Shown here: positions 5,068 to 5,310 of the stretch, in pieces | Layout: every line of letters starts with the position of its first letter | Numbering within the stretch: the first letter of the stretch is position 1 | NCBI GenBank assembly: GCA_035289805.1 | Contig: DATDWC010000039.1 | Span: 1 to 5,310, forward strand | Direction: 5' to 3' | Origin: DATDWC01 sp035289805 | Lineage (GTDB): Bacteria > Patescibacteriota > Gracilibacteria > Peribacterales > Peribacteraceae | Length of the DNA: 5,310 nt | Translations under genes and position numbers: made by a program | The notes under the pieces: model-generated | The model's input: only the letters and a program-made list of their open reading frames with translations | Told to the model about the DNA's origin: nothing | Databases searched by the model: none

Positions 5068-5310
5068 TCAGACAAGCCTCTTCAACACTTCGGCGAATGG
5101 TTTGGGGATTGGCGCCTCGATCACAATCTTCTGCTTTGTAATGGGATGCAGGAGCTCGGTACGGATGGCATGGAGGAAGAATCGATGGTACCCAAACTCC
5201 TTTGTGAAGAGACGGTTGAGTTTTTTATCTCCGTAGAGATCATCCAGAATCAGGGGATGACCAAGGCTCGCAAAGTGTTTGCGGATTTGATGATGACGAC
5301 CTGTTTCGAT
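5068..5310 (-). CDS. RluA-family pseudouridine synthase, C-terminal 80 residues
   Basis: The gene enters from the right edge and ends with TGA at 5070-5068; 80 residues are visible. The fragment opens with ETGRHHQIRKHFASLGHPLILDDLYGD, the conserved RluA-family block (TGR.HQIR.H....GHP...D..YG). It continues with YHRFFLHAIRTELLHPITK and the terminal IEAPIPKPF, as in RluC/RluD/TruC-type enzymes that isomerise uridine to pseudouridine in rRNA or tRNA. The catalytic aspartate (HRLDRxTSG block) and any S4 domain lie outside the window, so target and subfamily cannot be assigned. The KHF after HQIR, instead of the common VHL, is a mild variation. Repeat B begins at the base after the stop codon. 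A TTG-started frame overlapping this stop is probably not a gene start. Confidence 0.92.
   Translation of the reverse strand: METGRHHQIRKHFASLGHPLILDDLYGDKKLNRLFTKEFGYHRFFLHAIRTELLHPITKQKIVIEAPIPKPFAEVLKRLV

Noticed and set aside
1..5310. CRISPR array, rRNA, transposase gene or phage genes
   Set aside because: No regularly spaced direct repeats and no coding sequence of these kinds were found on either strand.

Overview
The window most likely comes from a bacterium of the Candidate Phyla Radiation, or a similarly reduced lineage. That placement is an inference. It rests on an RluA-type pseudouridine synthase and a bacterial-style PRPP synthetase (which argue against an archaeon), on an archaeal-type purine enzyme (PurP) in a bacterial setting, on a short two-helix membrane protein resembling DUF5652, on very compact spacing, and on start codons that mostly lack Shine-Dalgarno sites. 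Base composition looks roughly balanced by eye. No 16S rRNA or other phylogenetic marker is present.

Layout, left to right. Bases 1-1473 hold a minus-strand cluster. purP copy 1 (421-1473) is read first, then a 64-residue ORF of unknown function (211-405), then the 5' part of a second purP paralogue (1-209, cut by the window edge). Bases 1474-1704 carry no gene and are largely filled by repeat element A (1518-1684). A BtuF/TroA-type binding protein without a signal peptide follows on the plus strand (1705-2466). It converges on prs (2525-3451, minus), and a G-rich/C-rich imperfect hairpin made of telomere-like hexamers lies between the two stop codons. prs diverges from a small basic-tailed hypothetical gene (3508-3777, plus), which converges on a membrane-tethered DsbA-like oxidoreductase (3782-4531, minus). 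Next come a two-helix membrane protein (about 4623-4904, minus), repeat element B (4924-5067) and the 3' end of an RluA-family pseudouridine synthase (5068-5310, minus, cut by the window edge).

Functional links. Prs makes PRPP, the starting substrate of purine synthesis. PurP formylates AICAR with formate and ATP near the end of that pathway. The window therefore holds both ends of a nucleotide route, although the genes are not one operon. The DsbA-like protein and the two-helix protein are probably cell-envelope proteins and look independent of it.

The most unusual content lies between genes. Elements A and B share a layout. Each has an inward-facing end copy of about 15 bp, a palindromic AGTCGAGAAGC/CTTCTCGA block placed 66 or 67 bp from the left end, a GC-rich hairpin, and a 16-bp identical right end. 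They look like two members of a repeat family with terminal inverted repeats, each lying just upstream of a minus-strand gene start. Three genes (prs, the small plus-strand gene and the two-helix protein) also have -10-like hexamers 7 to 9 bases before their start codon, which suggests leaderless transcripts.
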